64,000 bases of DNA from Pedobacter sp. N36a (lineage in GTDB: Bacteria > Bacteroidota > Bacteroidia > Sphingobacteriales > Sphingobacteriaceae): assembly GCF_014472395.1 (NCBI RefSeq), contig NZ_JACSZW010000009.1, positions 150,469-214,468 of the forward strand, written 5' to 3'. How positions within the stretch are numbered: the stretch's first letter is position 1; each line of letters begins with the position of its first letter. Positions 34,800 through 42,776 of this stretch are shown in pieces. Under the pieces are notes generated by a model that did no database searches, was not told the origin of the DNA, and worked only from the letters and a program-made list of their open reading frames with translations. The translations under genes and the position numbers were made by a program.

Positions 34800-34826
34800 A
34801 GTAACTTAACTTATTAAATTGTTACT
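34800..34826 (-). promoter_or_regulatory. Inverted repeat upstream of the ABC exporter genes
   Basis: AGTAAC (34800-34805) and GTTACT (34821-34826) are perfect 6-base inverted arms around 15 A/T-rich bases, located 21-47 bases before the ATPase start. Candidate operator; no consensus match known to me. Confidence 0.3.
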
Positions 34827-34844
34827 GATCAAGAGATAATAAAT

Positions 34845-34870
34845 AAAAAAAGCCACCCGAGGGTGGCTTT
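34845..34870 (-). terminator. Intrinsic terminator after dnaJ
   Basis: On the minus strand AAAGCCACCC/GGGTGGCTTT (plus coordinates 34849-34858 and 34861-34870) forms a stem with a 2-base loop followed by a T run. It ends the grpE-dnaJ unit. Confidence 0.9.
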
Positions 34871-34892
34871 ATAGCATGCTGACTAAGCGGAG

Positions 34893-36065
34893 TTAATCAA
34901 AATATTCTTTCATTTTTTCAAAGAAGCTCTTGTCGTTCTTTCCTGGCTGAGGTTTGAAATTAGGAGATTCTCTAAGTTTCTCCAGCATACCTCTCTCTTC
35001 CGAACTCAATGCTTTCGGCGTCCAGATGTTCACATGGATGATCTCATCACCACGGTGGTAAGAATTGATTTCAGGAATACCTTTGCCTTTCAAACGTAAA
35101 AGTTTGCCGCTTTGTGTACCTGGTTCAATCTTGATTTTTGCTTTACCATCAATGGTAGGAACTTCTGCACTGTAACCTAAAGCCGCATCCACAATAGAAA
35201 CATGTAAGTCGTAAACCACATTATTTCCTTCGCGTTTTAGAGATTCATGAGGAATTTCTTCAATCAGGATGATCAAATCACCCGGAACACCACCTTGAGG
35301 TGCCGCATTACCTTTACCACTCATGCTCAGTTGCATTCCATCACTTACCCCTGCAGGGATATTGATGGTAATGGTTTCTTCACCACGGGTGATGCCTTCA
35401 CCATGACAGGAAGTACATTTAGAGGTAATCTGTGAACCGCTGCCATTACAGGTAGGGCAGGTAGAGGTCGTTTGCATCTGTCCCAATATCGTATTGGTCA
35501 CTCTGCGCACAGCACCGCTTCCACCACAGGTTTGACAAGTGCTGACCGAATTACGGTCTTTAGCACCTGAACCATCGCAGGTTTTACAGCTAACCTGCTT
35601 ATTAACTTTGATTTTCTTTTCTACACCGTTGGCGATTTCTTCCAGGGTAAGTTTTACTTTAATGCGCAGGTTGGTACCTTTCGCTACACGTCGGCCACCG
35701 CGAGATTGCTGACCACCGCCGCCAAAGAAGCTATCAAATGGGCTGCCGCCGCCGCCACCGAAAATGTCTCCAAACTGACTGAAGATATCTTCCATGTTCA
35801 TGCCGCCGCCACCATAGCCGCCACCGCCGCCAGAAGCACCACCAACACCTGCATGGCCATAATGGTCATAGCGTTGTTTTTTCTCCGGATTACTTAAAAT
35901 CTCGTAAGCTTCAGCTGCTTCCTTAAACTTATCCTCTGCTGATTTATCATCCGGGTTTTTATCCGGGTGAAACTTAATGGCTAACTTGCGGTAAGCCTTT
36001 TTAATCTCCTCAGCAGATGAACTCTTGGATACGCCAAGCACATCATAAAAATCTCTCTTGCTCAT
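34893..36065 (-). CDS. dnaJ: Chaperone DnaJ (type I Hsp40)
   Basis: A 390-residue co-chaperone: J domain with KFHPDKNPDDKSAEDKF (HPD), a long Gly-rich region (about 73-122, with runs of GGGG), four zinc motifs CKTCDGSG, CQTCGGSG, CPTCNGSG and CTSCHGEG, then the C-terminal substrate-binding domain. It stimulates DnaK ATPase. It lies 6 bases after grpE; dnaK is not in the window. The only Hsp70 here is the HscA-like protein. Confidence 0.96.
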   Translation of the reverse strand: MSKRDFYDVLGVSKSSSAEEIKKAYRKLAIKFHPDKNPDDKSAEDKFKEAAEAYEILSNPEKKQRYDHYGHAGVGGASGGGGGYGGGGMNMEDIFSQFGDIFGGGGGSPFDSFFGGGGQQSRGGRRVAKGTNLRIKVKLTLEEIANGVEKKIKVNKQVSCKTCDGSGAKDRNSVSTCQTCGGSGAVRRVTNTILGQMQTTSTCPTCNGSGSQITSKCTSCHGEGITRGEETITINIPAGVSDGMQLSMSGKGNAAPQGGVPGDLIILIEEIPHESLKREGNNVVYDLHVSIVDAALGYSAEVPTIDGKAKIKIEPGTQSGKLLRLKGKGIPEINSYHRGDEIIHVNIWTPKALSSEERGMLEKLRESPNFKPQPGKNDKSFFEKMKEYFD

Positions 36066-36071
36066 AAAATA

Positions 36072-36656
36072 TTAACTCCCTACAACGACTTTGGCAAAGC
36101 GAATCACCTTGTCGTTTAAAGTGTATCCTTTTTCTAATTCGTCCATCACTTTTCCTTTTAACTCCTCATTCGGAGCAGGAATTTTGGTTATTGCCTCATG
36201 AAGATCTGTGTCAAATGGCGTATGTATTGTTTCCATTTCTTTCAGTCCTTTTTGGCCTAATGTACTTTTTAATTTATGGTGAACCAATGCTAAACCTTCC
36301 AGGATTGGAGCTACATCAGTAGCACCTTCCATGGCCTTGTTGGCACGGTCAAAATCGTCCAATACCGGAAGCATAGAGACAATTACGTCTTTTCCTGCAG
36401 TTTGTAAAAGCTCTACGCGTTCTTTTTGAGTACGACGTTTATAGTTGTCGAACTCTGCAAATAAGCGCAGATATTTATCATTTAATGCAGCAACTTCTTG
36501 TTGTAGTTTTTCTTCAACTGAAAGTTCAGGCTGAACTTCTTCTGTTGTTGAAGCGGCATCTGCACTTTCTTCGGCTTGCACATTGGTTACCTGCTCATCA
36601 GCAGTATTTCCCGTTATAGGATCTTCGATGTCGTTTTTTTTCTTCTTGCTAAACAT
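36072..36656 (-). CDS. grpE: Nucleotide exchange factor GrpE
   Basis: A 194-residue protein: a basic-acidic disordered N terminus (about 1-45), a long coiled coil (LQQEVAALNDKYLRLFAEFD, NYKRRTQKERVEL) and the C-terminal beta domain (HEAITKIPAPNEELKGKV). It releases ADP from DnaK. The gene is transcribed with dnaJ. A large hairpin lies about 55 bases upstream of its start. Confidence 0.95.
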   Translation of the reverse strand: MFSKKKKNDIEDPITGNTADEQVTNVQAEESADAASTTEEVQPELSVEEKLQQEVAALNDKYLRLFAEFDNYKRRTQKERVELLQTAGKDVIVSMLPVLDDFDRANKAMEGATDVAPILEGLALVHHKLKSTLGQKGLKEMETIHTPFDTDLHEAITKIPAPNEELKGKVMDELEKGYTLNDKVIRFAKVVVGS

Positions 36657-36710
36657 GGTATAGTAGAATTTTTGGATTCAAACTCAAAAGGTTTGCCAAT
36701 GAATGATATC

Positions 36711-36754
36711 GGCCATACTGTCAGTTTTAAAATGAAAAACTGAACAGAATGGCC
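36711..36754 (-). other. Large imperfect hairpin between ftsE and grpE
   Basis: GGCCATACTGTCAGTTTT (36711-36728) pairs with the arm ending at 36754 (AAAACTG, ACAG and ATGGCC), giving about 17 bp with one mismatch and one bulge. There is no T run on the minus strand after it, so it is not an ordinary terminator. It could be a processing site, a 3'-end stabiliser for ftsE or a leader element for grpE-dnaJ. Confidence 0.55.
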
Positions 36755-36782
36755 GGATAATAAATGATTTGTCAGAATATGG

Positions 36783-37466
36783 TTACACAATTTGTGCATC
36801 CTGATGCACAACGCCAGCTTCACATTTGATGATTCTGGAAGGTAAAGTGCGGATGATATGGTAGTCGTGGGTAGCCATCAATACTGCGGTTCCTCCCTGA
36901 CTGATTTGTTTCAGTAACATCACGATTTCTTCGGAAGTATCCGGGTCCAGATTACCTGTAGGCTCATCGGCCAGGATAATTTCCGGGTTATTCAATAAAG
37001 CACGGGCAATCACCACACGCTGCTGCTCCCCACCGGAAAGCTCATGCGGCATTTTTCTGATTTTAGAACGCAGACCTACTTTCTCCAGCACATCTTTAAT
37101 GCGCTCCTGAATTAAAGCTGCATCTTTCCAGCCTGTTGCCTTCAATACAAACTCTAAGTTTTTTTCTACCGTTCTATCAGTCAGCAGTTGGAAATCCTGG
37201 AACACAATGCCCAGTTTCCTACGTAAATATGGTACATCTTTAATCGCCAGGTTCTTTAAATCAAATCCAGCAACCTGTCCTTCACCGTTTCCGATATGCA
37301 GGTCTCCATAAATGATTTTCAATAAACTACTTTTACCAGATCCTGTCTGACCGATTAGAAAAACGAATTCTCCCTTATCCACATTCAGATTTACATCAGA
37401 CAAGACCAGGTGTTTCTGCTGGAACACATCTACGTTCTTTAAATTTATAACTGCGTTTTCTGTCAT
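36783..37466 (-). CDS. ftsE: FtsE-like cell-division ABC ATPase
   Basis: A 227-residue ATPase with Walker A IGQTGSGKSSLLKI, signature HELSGGEQQRVVIARAL and Walker B IILADEPTGNLDPDTS. The sequence and length match FtsE, which with FtsX regulates peptidoglycan hydrolases at the septum. No ftsX is adjacent. A 67-residue conserved-looking protein is encoded 2 bases upstream. A LolD-like ATPase is the alternative. Confidence 0.85.
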   Translation of the reverse strand: MTENAVINLKNVDVFQQKHLVLSDVNLNVDKGEFVFLIGQTGSGKSSLLKIIYGDLHIGNGEGQVAGFDLKNLAIKDVPYLRRKLGIVFQDFQLLTDRTVEKNLEFVLKATGWKDAALIQERIKDVLEKVGLRSKIRKMPHELSGGEQQRVVIARALLNNPEIILADEPTGNLDPDTSEEIVMLLKQISQGGTAVLMATHDYHIIRTLPSRIIKCEAGVVHQDAQIV

Positions 37467-37468
37467 GT

Positions 37469-37672
37469 TTAAATATCTAATTTAGCAATTTGTCCGAAAG
37501 GCAAATCGTTCACAAAATTCATTATATAGGGTAATTTATCGCCCAAACCGAGTTTATCTAAAGATTTATCAGGTCTGTCTACCCGAAAATACGCCAATAG
37601 CGTGAATTTATCATCCCTCAACTGTACATAGTCTGGGATTTTGGCAATGCCTTTAACTTTGATTACATACAT
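37469..37672 (-). CDS. Small conserved-looking protein upstream of ftsE
   Basis: A 67-residue soluble protein starting MYVIKVKGIAKIPDYVQL; a TTG three codons upstream is the alternative start. It contains LRDDKFTLLAYFRVDRPDKS and ends near the ftsE start (2-base gap), so the two are probably translationally coupled. It has no signal or membrane segment. I do not recognise a function; I have a vague memory of similar short proteins beside ftsE in other Bacteroidota. Confidence 0.7.
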   Translation of the reverse strand: MYVIKVKGIAKIPDYVQLRDDKFTLLAYFRVDRPDKSLDKLGLGDKLPYIMNFVNDLPFGQIAKLDI

Positions 37673-37770
37673 TTTGTTCAAAAATAGTATTTCAAATTGA
37701 GAAATGAAGAGAAATGATCTGTTCCCCCTGATTTTACCTTCGGTTCAACTGTGATACAAAAATCAGACCC

Positions 37771-38790
37771 TTATAGCCCGTTTAAAAAGGCAATCGTGTC
37801 TACATTGTCTGCATAATCCCATAATTTAGGCGCCTGGCTCTGTCCTGGACCCAATACCTTCGTATTTAGCTTTAAATCTGCTTTAGAAACCACACATTGG
37901 ATATTTTCTTCTTCTTTTGCCAATCTTTCCTGAACTTCTTCCAGGTTTTTATAACGCTCATAAAAAAGTACAGCCAATGGCGATACCATATTTTCATCCT
38001 CCTTCAGCAATAGAAAACCATTGTCGAAATGCGTGGCCGCATTGACCAGGTAGATAGACTTGTTATAATCGTAGTTGTTGTTGTATTTGAAGTGGTTGAT
38101 GATGTTTTGGAAAGCTTCTAAAGGCTGATAGAAGTGCTTGATGTCGTAATCTTCAGGAATAAAAAGTTTAGATACATTTCTGCAGCCCAAACCGAAGTAA
38201 TCGAAAATATCATGACCCAGCATCGCGATCTCTTCCTTGCTTTCTTCGCCGGTTAGCACCGCCACACTATTTCTGTTCTTTCTGATGATATTTGGCACTT
38301 TGCCGAAATAATAATCGAAATATCTGGAAGTATTGTTGCTGCCAGTTGCAATCACCGCATCAAAATCTTTTAGTCTTTCGATGTAAATAATGTGATCTGC
38401 AAGCAAGGGTTCGATTTCCACTAATCTTTTCAATAAAGCCGGTAACAGCTTGTCATCCGAAGAAGAAAGTTTGATCAACGCAATATTTCCCGTGGCCAGC
38501 ACAGAAATCACATCATGAAAACCTACCATCGGAATGTTTCCAGCTAAAATAAGTCCCACTTTTTTAGGTGTTTCGCTGATTTTTATGGATTTAAACCAGG
38601 TCTCAATATCTTGATCGTTGAGCATCTGGTGTAAAGCTTTCAATGCTTTTTCCACTTCTTCAACAGTAAACCAGGCATTGCTATTTGGTGCTGATAAAAT
38701 TAAATTTTTAAAGTCAGGATCGGGATTGGCAGTAAATTGACCAAGCTTTTTGAGTGCAATTATGAGTTTTTCAGCAGTAAGGATTGCCAT
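37771..38790 (-). CDS. Acyl-CoA reductase (LuxC-like)
   Basis: A 339-residue aldehyde-dehydrogenase-fold protein. KVGLILAGNIPMVGFHDVIS and ATGNIALIKLSSSD resemble the LuxC/acyl-CoA reductase family; ATGSNNTSRYFDYYFG forms the nucleotide-binding turn, and the probable catalytic Cys is in FGLGCRNVSKLF. It should reduce an acyl-CoA to an aldehyde with NADPH. It is divergent from the ferredoxin gene, sharing a 75-base promoter region. The physiological substrate is unknown. Confidence 0.87.
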   Translation of the reverse strand: MAILTAEKLIIALKKLGQFTANPDPDFKNLILSAPNSNAWFTVEEVEKALKALHQMLNDQDIETWFKSIKISETPKKVGLILAGNIPMVGFHDVISVLATGNIALIKLSSSDDKLLPALLKRLVEIEPLLADHIIYIERLKDFDAVIATGSNNTSRYFDYYFGKVPNIIRKNRNSVAVLTGEESKEEIAMLGHDIFDYFGLGCRNVSKLFIPEDYDIKHFYQPLEAFQNIINHFKYNNNYDYNKSIYLVNAATHFDNGFLLLKEDENMVSPLAVLFYERYKNLEEVQERLAKEEENIQCVVSKADLKLNTKVLGPGQSQAPKLWDYADNVDTIAFLNGL

Positions 38791-38817
38791 ATTCCAATTA
38801 TTTTAAAGTTTATGTGT

Positions 38818-38825
38818 TATATTTG
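38818..38825 (+). promoter_or_regulatory. -7 promoter element for the dicluster ferredoxin
   Basis: TATATTTG, a perfect TANNTTTG, ends 40 bases before the ferredoxin ATG at 38866 in the divergent gap. Confidence 0.5.
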
Positions 38826-38865
38826 CATTGCAAAGGTAACCTTAGCATTAGAATTAGACGAAGAC

Positions 38866-39216
38866 ATGGCTATTAAAATAACAGACGAATGTATTAACTG
38901 TGGAGCATGTGAGCCTGAATGCCCAAATAATGCAATTTATGACGCAGGTACAGCCTGGAGATTCTCTGATGGAACCAATTTAAATGGCATCATTGATTTC
39001 GGCGGTAAAGAAGTGGACGCAGAAGCTTCTATGGAAGCAGGATCGGACGAAGTTTATTATATCGTTTCCGATAAGTGTACAGAGTGTAAAGGCTTTCATG
39101 ATGAACCTCAATGTGCGGCAGTATGCCCGGTAGATTGCTGTGTTGACGATGAAGATGTACGCGAAACTGAAGAAGAACTATTGGCTAAAAAAGCTTGGTT
39201 ACATCAGGAAAATTAA
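38866..39216 (+). CDS. 4Fe-4S dicluster ferredoxin
   Basis: A 116-residue ferredoxin with two cluster motifs, CINCGACEPECPNNA and CTECKGFHDEPQCAAVCPVDCC; the second has the enlarged spacing of Alvin-type (2[4Fe-4S]) ferredoxins. It is a low-potential electron carrier. The frame is open upstream to 38737, but that extension would overlap the divergent reductase gene and contains the -7 box, so ATG 38866 is chosen. Confidence 0.93.
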   Translation: MAIKITDECINCGACEPECPNNAIYDAGTAWRFSDGTNLNGIIDFGGKEVDAEASMEAGSDEVYYIVSDKCTECKGFHDEPQCAAVCPVDCCVDDEDVRETEEELLAKKAWLHQEN

Positions 39217-39239
39217 GAACATTAGTATTGAAAAATATA

Positions 39240-39266
39240 AAGGACGCTTTAATAGCGTCCTTTTTT
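39240..39266 (+). terminator. Intrinsic terminator after the ferredoxin gene
   Basis: AAGGACGCT (39240-39248) pairs with AGCGTCCTT (39254-39262) around 5 bases; T run 39261-39266. It separates the convergent uspA-like gene. Confidence 0.9.
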
Positions 39267-39289
39267 ATGCTAGATATTTAAGCCTGCTT

Positions 39290-39745
39290 TTATGCTTTGT
39301 CCTCAAATTTGTTAGGTACAATCAGTACCGGACATGCGGATTTTCTGGCTACATGCTCTGCCACACTGCCCATTAGGAAATGATACAGGCCTGTACGGCC
39401 GTACGTACCAATCACAATCAGGTTGGAACCCCATTCATCGGATTGCTGGATAATCCCATGAGCCGCATTGTCAATCACACTTAAATAAGTGGTTGGAATG
39501 CCTAAACTATATTTAGCTTCAATTTCTTTCAATAACATCGTGCTATTTTCTTCGCTGTTGTCGTAAGTCTCCAGAAAAACCGGGGCAAGCGTCAGATCCG
39601 GGTTAATATTTGCCGGAATGGGTTCAATGATGTTCACCAGTGCTACTTCTGCACCAAATGTTTTTGCGATTTCATACCCTGTCTTGGCCGCCTTTTCGGA
39701 GCAGGTACTATTGTCGACAGCAATTAAAATCTTTTTAAGGTTCAT
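39290..39745 (-). CDS. Universal stress protein (UspA family)
   Basis: A 151-residue single-domain Usp: KKILIAVDNSTCSEKAAKTG at the N terminus and the ATP-binding motif VIGTYGRTGLYHFLMGSVAE (G-x2-G-x9-G-S type), ending HVARKSACPVLIVP. It probably binds ATP and acts in stress tolerance. It is monocistronic, convergent with the ferredoxin gene. The 154-base gap to the next gene shows no clear RNA or repeat. Confidence 0.92.
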   Translation of the reverse strand: MNLKKILIAVDNSTCSEKAAKTGYEIAKTFGAEVALVNIIEPIPANINPDLTLAPVFLETYDNSEENSTMLLKEIEAKYSLGIPTTYLSVIDNAAHGIIQQSDEWGSNLIVIGTYGRTGLYHFLMGSVAEHVARKSACPVLIVPNKFEDKA

Positions 39746-39899
39746 GGTCTTACAATTTAATGGTTATACTATTAAGACATATTGCAACTTGAATTGTTTG
39801 CTGATTTCAGGTGATATAATGCCTAATATATAGATTTCCATTGAGTTTGTAATAATGAGGCAGATATTGTTATTTTTATAGCGCCAGAAGCGCGTTAAT

Positions 39900-40682
39900 A
39901 TGGAACAACAATATGGAATTTGCAGGGTAGCTATTGCCCCTTTAAGGACTGAGGCCTCGGATAAGGCCGAAATTAGTTCTCAATTGCTTTTTGGTGATCA
40001 TGTAGAGATCCTGGAAAAAAAAGAGAACTGGTGGTTGGTTTTTAATGCCTATGATTGCTATGAAGGCTGGATGGATCCCAAGCAGCTGACCCTAATTTCC
40101 TTAGAGCAATATGTGAACAACCATGATTGTGACCATGTAGTTCCTGCCGAATTATTAGGGACAGTGATAGACGAGCAGGGGACTAAATATTACCTTTCTC
40201 CAGGAAGTAACCTCCCTATGCTGGAAAATGGCTTCTGTTCCCTTGGCGAGCAAAAGTATGCGGTCATGTTTACCCCTTTAAAAATCTCTGCCTTTCATAC
40301 GGTGGAAGAATTGATCCGACATGCACTTTTCTTTCTGAATGCACCATACTTATGGGGCGGAAGGAATTTGTTTGGTATTGATTGCTCCGGATTTATACAA
40401 ATCGTCTTTAAATTGAATGGAATCCATTTGAAACGTGACGCCTGGCAGCAGGCAGAACAAGGGGAGGTGGTCGACTTTTTACCTGGTGTAAAACAAGGAG
40501 ATGTTGCCTTTTTCGACAATGCAGAGGGGAGGATCATCCACGTGGGCATTATGCTGAGTACCGATCGCATCATTCATGCCTCAGGTAAGGTCAGAATTGA
40601 TCCGATAGATGACCAAGGGATTTACAATGCCGAGTTGGGACGATACAGCCACCAACTCAGAATCATCAAACGCTTTATTTAA
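39900..40682 (+). CDS. NlpC/P60 (C40) peptidase with SH3-like domain
   Basis: A 260-residue protein without signal peptide: SH3b-like region (about 8-60) and a C-terminal NlpC/P60 domain with Cys162 in GIDCSGFIQIVF, His214 in RIIHVGIML and His226 in IIHASG. Domain order and length match YkfC-like gamma-D-glutamyl-diamino-acid endopeptidases, which recycle murein peptides in the cytoplasm. The stop overlaps the convergent OsmC stop by 4 bases. Confidence 0.9.
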   Translation: MEQQYGICRVAIAPLRTEASDKAEISSQLLFGDHVEILEKKENWWLVFNAYDCYEGWMDPKQLTLISLEQYVNNHDCDHVVPAELLGTVIDEQGTKYYLSPGSNLPMLENGFCSLGEQKYAVMFTPLKISAFHTVEELIRHALFFLNAPYLWGGRNLFGIDCSGFIQIVFKLNGIHLKRDAWQQAEQGEVVDFLPGVKQGDVAFFDNAEGRIIHVGIMLSTDRIIHASGKVRIDPIDDQGIYNAELGRYSHQLRIIKRFI

Positions 40683-41155
40683 CTGCCTTCTATTACGAAA
40701 CTTGGAGTACACTTTACCGGAAAATTGCAGGAATTGGCAATGAAACACATTTTGTGTGCCTGCTCATGTAATGCATTCGCCTGCTTCTGGTGTTCCGCTC
40801 TGGTAATGGTGACAACCGGATTTAAGGTCACTTCTGAAAAGTAACCACTGCCATCCGCATTTTCAATCATCGTACCTACTGCATTGTCCTGGTAATCCAT
40901 GACAATGATGTCGTTTTGTGAACATAAATGAAGGTACCAAAGCATGTGGCAGGAGGATAGTGAAGAAACCAGTAAATCCTCGGGATTGTGTTTGTTTTTA
41001 TCGCCTAGAAATGCGGAATCAGAAGAGCCTGCAATATCAGGTTTTTGAGCAATGGAAATCACATAGTTTCTGTCGTACGAGCGATAATCCATGGTTCCTG
41101 AACCTTTATTTCCTGTCCAGGTGACTGCGGTTTTATATTGATGTTCTTTTGCCAT
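40679..41155 (-). CDS. OsmC-family peroxiredoxin-like protein
   Basis: A 158-residue OsmC/Ohr-fold protein. The first redox Cys is in VSSLSSCHMLWYL and the second is within MCFIANSCNFPV. It should reduce organic hydroperoxides, and the HNPEDLLVSSLSSCHM arrangement fits the OsmC subgroup. A perfect 7-bp inverted repeat ends one base before its ATG, so it is likely regulated by a redox repressor. It overlaps the convergent peptidase gene by 4 bases. Confidence 0.9.
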   Translation of the reverse strand: MAKEHQYKTAVTWTGNKGSGTMDYRSYDRNYVISIAQKPDIAGSSDSAFLGDKNKHNPEDLLVSSLSSCHMLWYLHLCSQNDIIVMDYQDNAVGTMIENADGSGYFSEVTLNPVVTITRAEHQKQANALHEQAHKMCFIANSCNFPVKCTPSFVIEGS

Positions 41156-41156
41156 G

Positions 41157-41179
41157 ATTGGTACTATATTTATACCAAT
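41157..41179 (-). promoter_or_regulatory. Perfect inverted repeat at the osmC start
   Basis: ATTGGTA (41157-41163) and TACCAAT (41173-41179) are perfect inverted arms with 9 A/T-rich bases between them, ending one base before the ATG. It could be a repressor site or an mRNA hairpin that covers the ribosome entry region. Confidence 0.5.
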
Positions 41180-41243
41180 TTAAACATTCTTATATTTCTT
41201 TCCTCAGTTTTTTAAAAGTAAATGGCAGAATTCTGATAACCTG

Positions 41244-42140
41244 CTAGTTAAATTTCCACACCATCACTTGTCGGTCGTCTCCGGTAGAAATCAGGTATTT
41301 ACCATCCGTACTCCAGATCAGTTTATTGATGGAGTGGAAGTGCCCTTCTGTGTTCTTTTCCAAACTCAGGATTTTGTACAGTTTAAAGTCTTTACTACCC
41401 CATATTTTAATGCCTTTATCCTGACTGCAAGTCGCAAAATAAGGTTCAGTAGGGTGAAAAGCAATGGCATAAATGCTGAACATGTGTGCAGCGATGCTAT
41501 TCATCAGCTCATAACCAGGTAAACTCCAGACTTTCAATTGCGCATCCCGGCTGCCTGAAATCAGGTAATCTCCGATAGGAGCATATTGTAAGGAGGTAAT
41601 CGGTAGCGTATGACTCATTAATTCCTTCAGCAGACTGTAATCCTCCGTATGGTAGATTCTGATCACGCCATCTTTTCCACCCAATGCCATTTCCTTTTCA
41701 TTATTACTCAAAGCAATGACCCTAACGGTCTGAGGGATCACCTGAAAATGATATAATAAAGAGAAGTCGGCTAAAGACCATACGGCTAGCATTCCATCTT
41801 CTCCTGTGCTGATCAGTTCGTTTTTATAGGTAATGGTCTTCAGGTCAAATACTCCTTTCTGATGGAAGCTTAAAGTAGCAATCACTTTTTCCTCCTCGAG
41901 GTTAAAAACCAGAATAGAGCCGCTGCGCTGTGCGATGAACAGCAGGTTGCCGAAACGATGCAAAGCATATACAGAGCTTTGCACCGGCACCAGCACTTTT
42001 ACAAAACCCATCGTTTCCAATGACCATTCTACGACGCCTTTGTCGTTTCCGGCACTAAAAAAGGTGTCTTTTTTAGGGGAGTTCACTAAAGCGTAGATTG
42101 GGTTTTGGTGTCCGTTTAAGGTATGTAAGTGTTTCAGCAT
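41244..42140 (-). CDS. WD40 repeat protein
   Basis: A 298-residue beta-propeller with about seven WD40 blades: GHQNPIYALV, LISTGEDGMLAVWSL, YLISGSRDAQLKVWSL, YFATCSQDKGIKIWGS and YLISTGDDRQVMVWKF. No signal peptide, so cytoplasmic. It is likely a scaffold for protein interactions. It lies 42 bases after hisIE with no visible terminator, so it may be read through from the his operon. Confidence 0.9.
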   Translation of the reverse strand: MLKHLHTLNGHQNPIYALVNSPKKDTFFSAGNDKGVVEWSLETMGFVKVLVPVQSSVYALHRFGNLLFIAQRSGSILVFNLEEEKVIATLSFHQKGVFDLKTITYKNELISTGEDGMLAVWSLADFSLLYHFQVIPQTVRVIALSNNEKEMALGGKDGVIRIYHTEDYSLLKELMSHTLPITSLQYAPIGDYLISGSRDAQLKVWSLPGYELMNSIAAHMFSIYAIAFHPTEPYFATCSQDKGIKIWGSKDFKLYKILSLEKNTEGHFHSINKLIWSTDGKYLISTGDDRQVMVWKFN

Positions 42141-42182
42141 TTTAATTTATTCTTTGTACAGGCTATTTTTAGGAGGAACAGC

Positions 42183-42776
42183 TTATGATGTATGGTGTCT
42201 TTTTTCCAGGTTTTGGGCAATCTCCGTTAAGCTTTTTCCTTTTTCTTTTAGCAAGACTAAAAGGTGGAAAATCAGGTCGGAACTTTCATTCACAAAATCT
42301 TCATCGGTTTCATTTAAAGCGGCAATGACAGTTTCTACACCTTCTTCACCTACTTTTTGCGCAATCTTGTTCAGTCCTTTCTGACGAAGTTTGTTGACAT
42401 AAGATTCTTCCGAAGGATTTTCATACCTGTCGGAGATGATGCTTTCCAATTCAAACAGGAAGTTCTGATTGTAACCCGTTTTAAAGCAGCTTCTGCTACC
42501 AGTGTGGCAGGTTGGGCCTACTGGGCTCGCTTTGATTAAAATGGTATCGCGGTCGCAGTCAATATGTGTGTCTTTTACGAACAGGAAGTTGCCACTTTCT
42601 TCCCCTTTTGTCCAGAGGCGGTTTTTAGACCTGGAAAAGAAGGTAACTTTACCCTCTTCCTGAGTTTTTGTCCAGGCTTCCTGGTTCATGTAGCCTAGCA
42701 TTAAAACCTCCAGTGTCTGGTGGTCCTGAATGATGACAGGAACCAGGCCATCCGTTTTTTCAAAATCTATAATCAT
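42183..42776 (-). CDS. hisIE: Bifunctional phosphoribosyl-AMP cyclohydrolase / phosphoribosyl-ATP pyrophosphatase
   Basis: A 197-residue fusion. The N-terminal HisI part (about 1-110) has zinc/Mg ligands in HIDCDRDTILIKA and GPTCHTGSRSCF; the C-terminal HisE part (about 115-197) has KVGEEGVETVIAA. It carries out steps 2 and 3 of histidine synthesis. It overlaps hisF by 4 bases and is the last biosynthetic gene of the operon. Confidence 0.96.
   Translation of the reverse strand: MIIDFEKTDGLVPVIIQDHQTLEVLMLGYMNQEAWTKTQEEGKVTFFSRSKNRLWTKGEESGNFLFVKDTHIDCDRDTILIKASPVGPTCHTGSRSCFKTGYNQNFLFELESIISDRYENPSEESYVNKLRQKGLNKIAQKVGEEGVETVIAALNETDEDFVNESSDLIFHLLVLLKEKGKSLTEIAQNLEKRHHTS

Noticed and set aside
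35700..35900. Repetitive GCC/GGC-rich DNA as a possible repeat array
   Set aside because: It encodes the glycine-rich linker of DnaJ and has no regular unit length.
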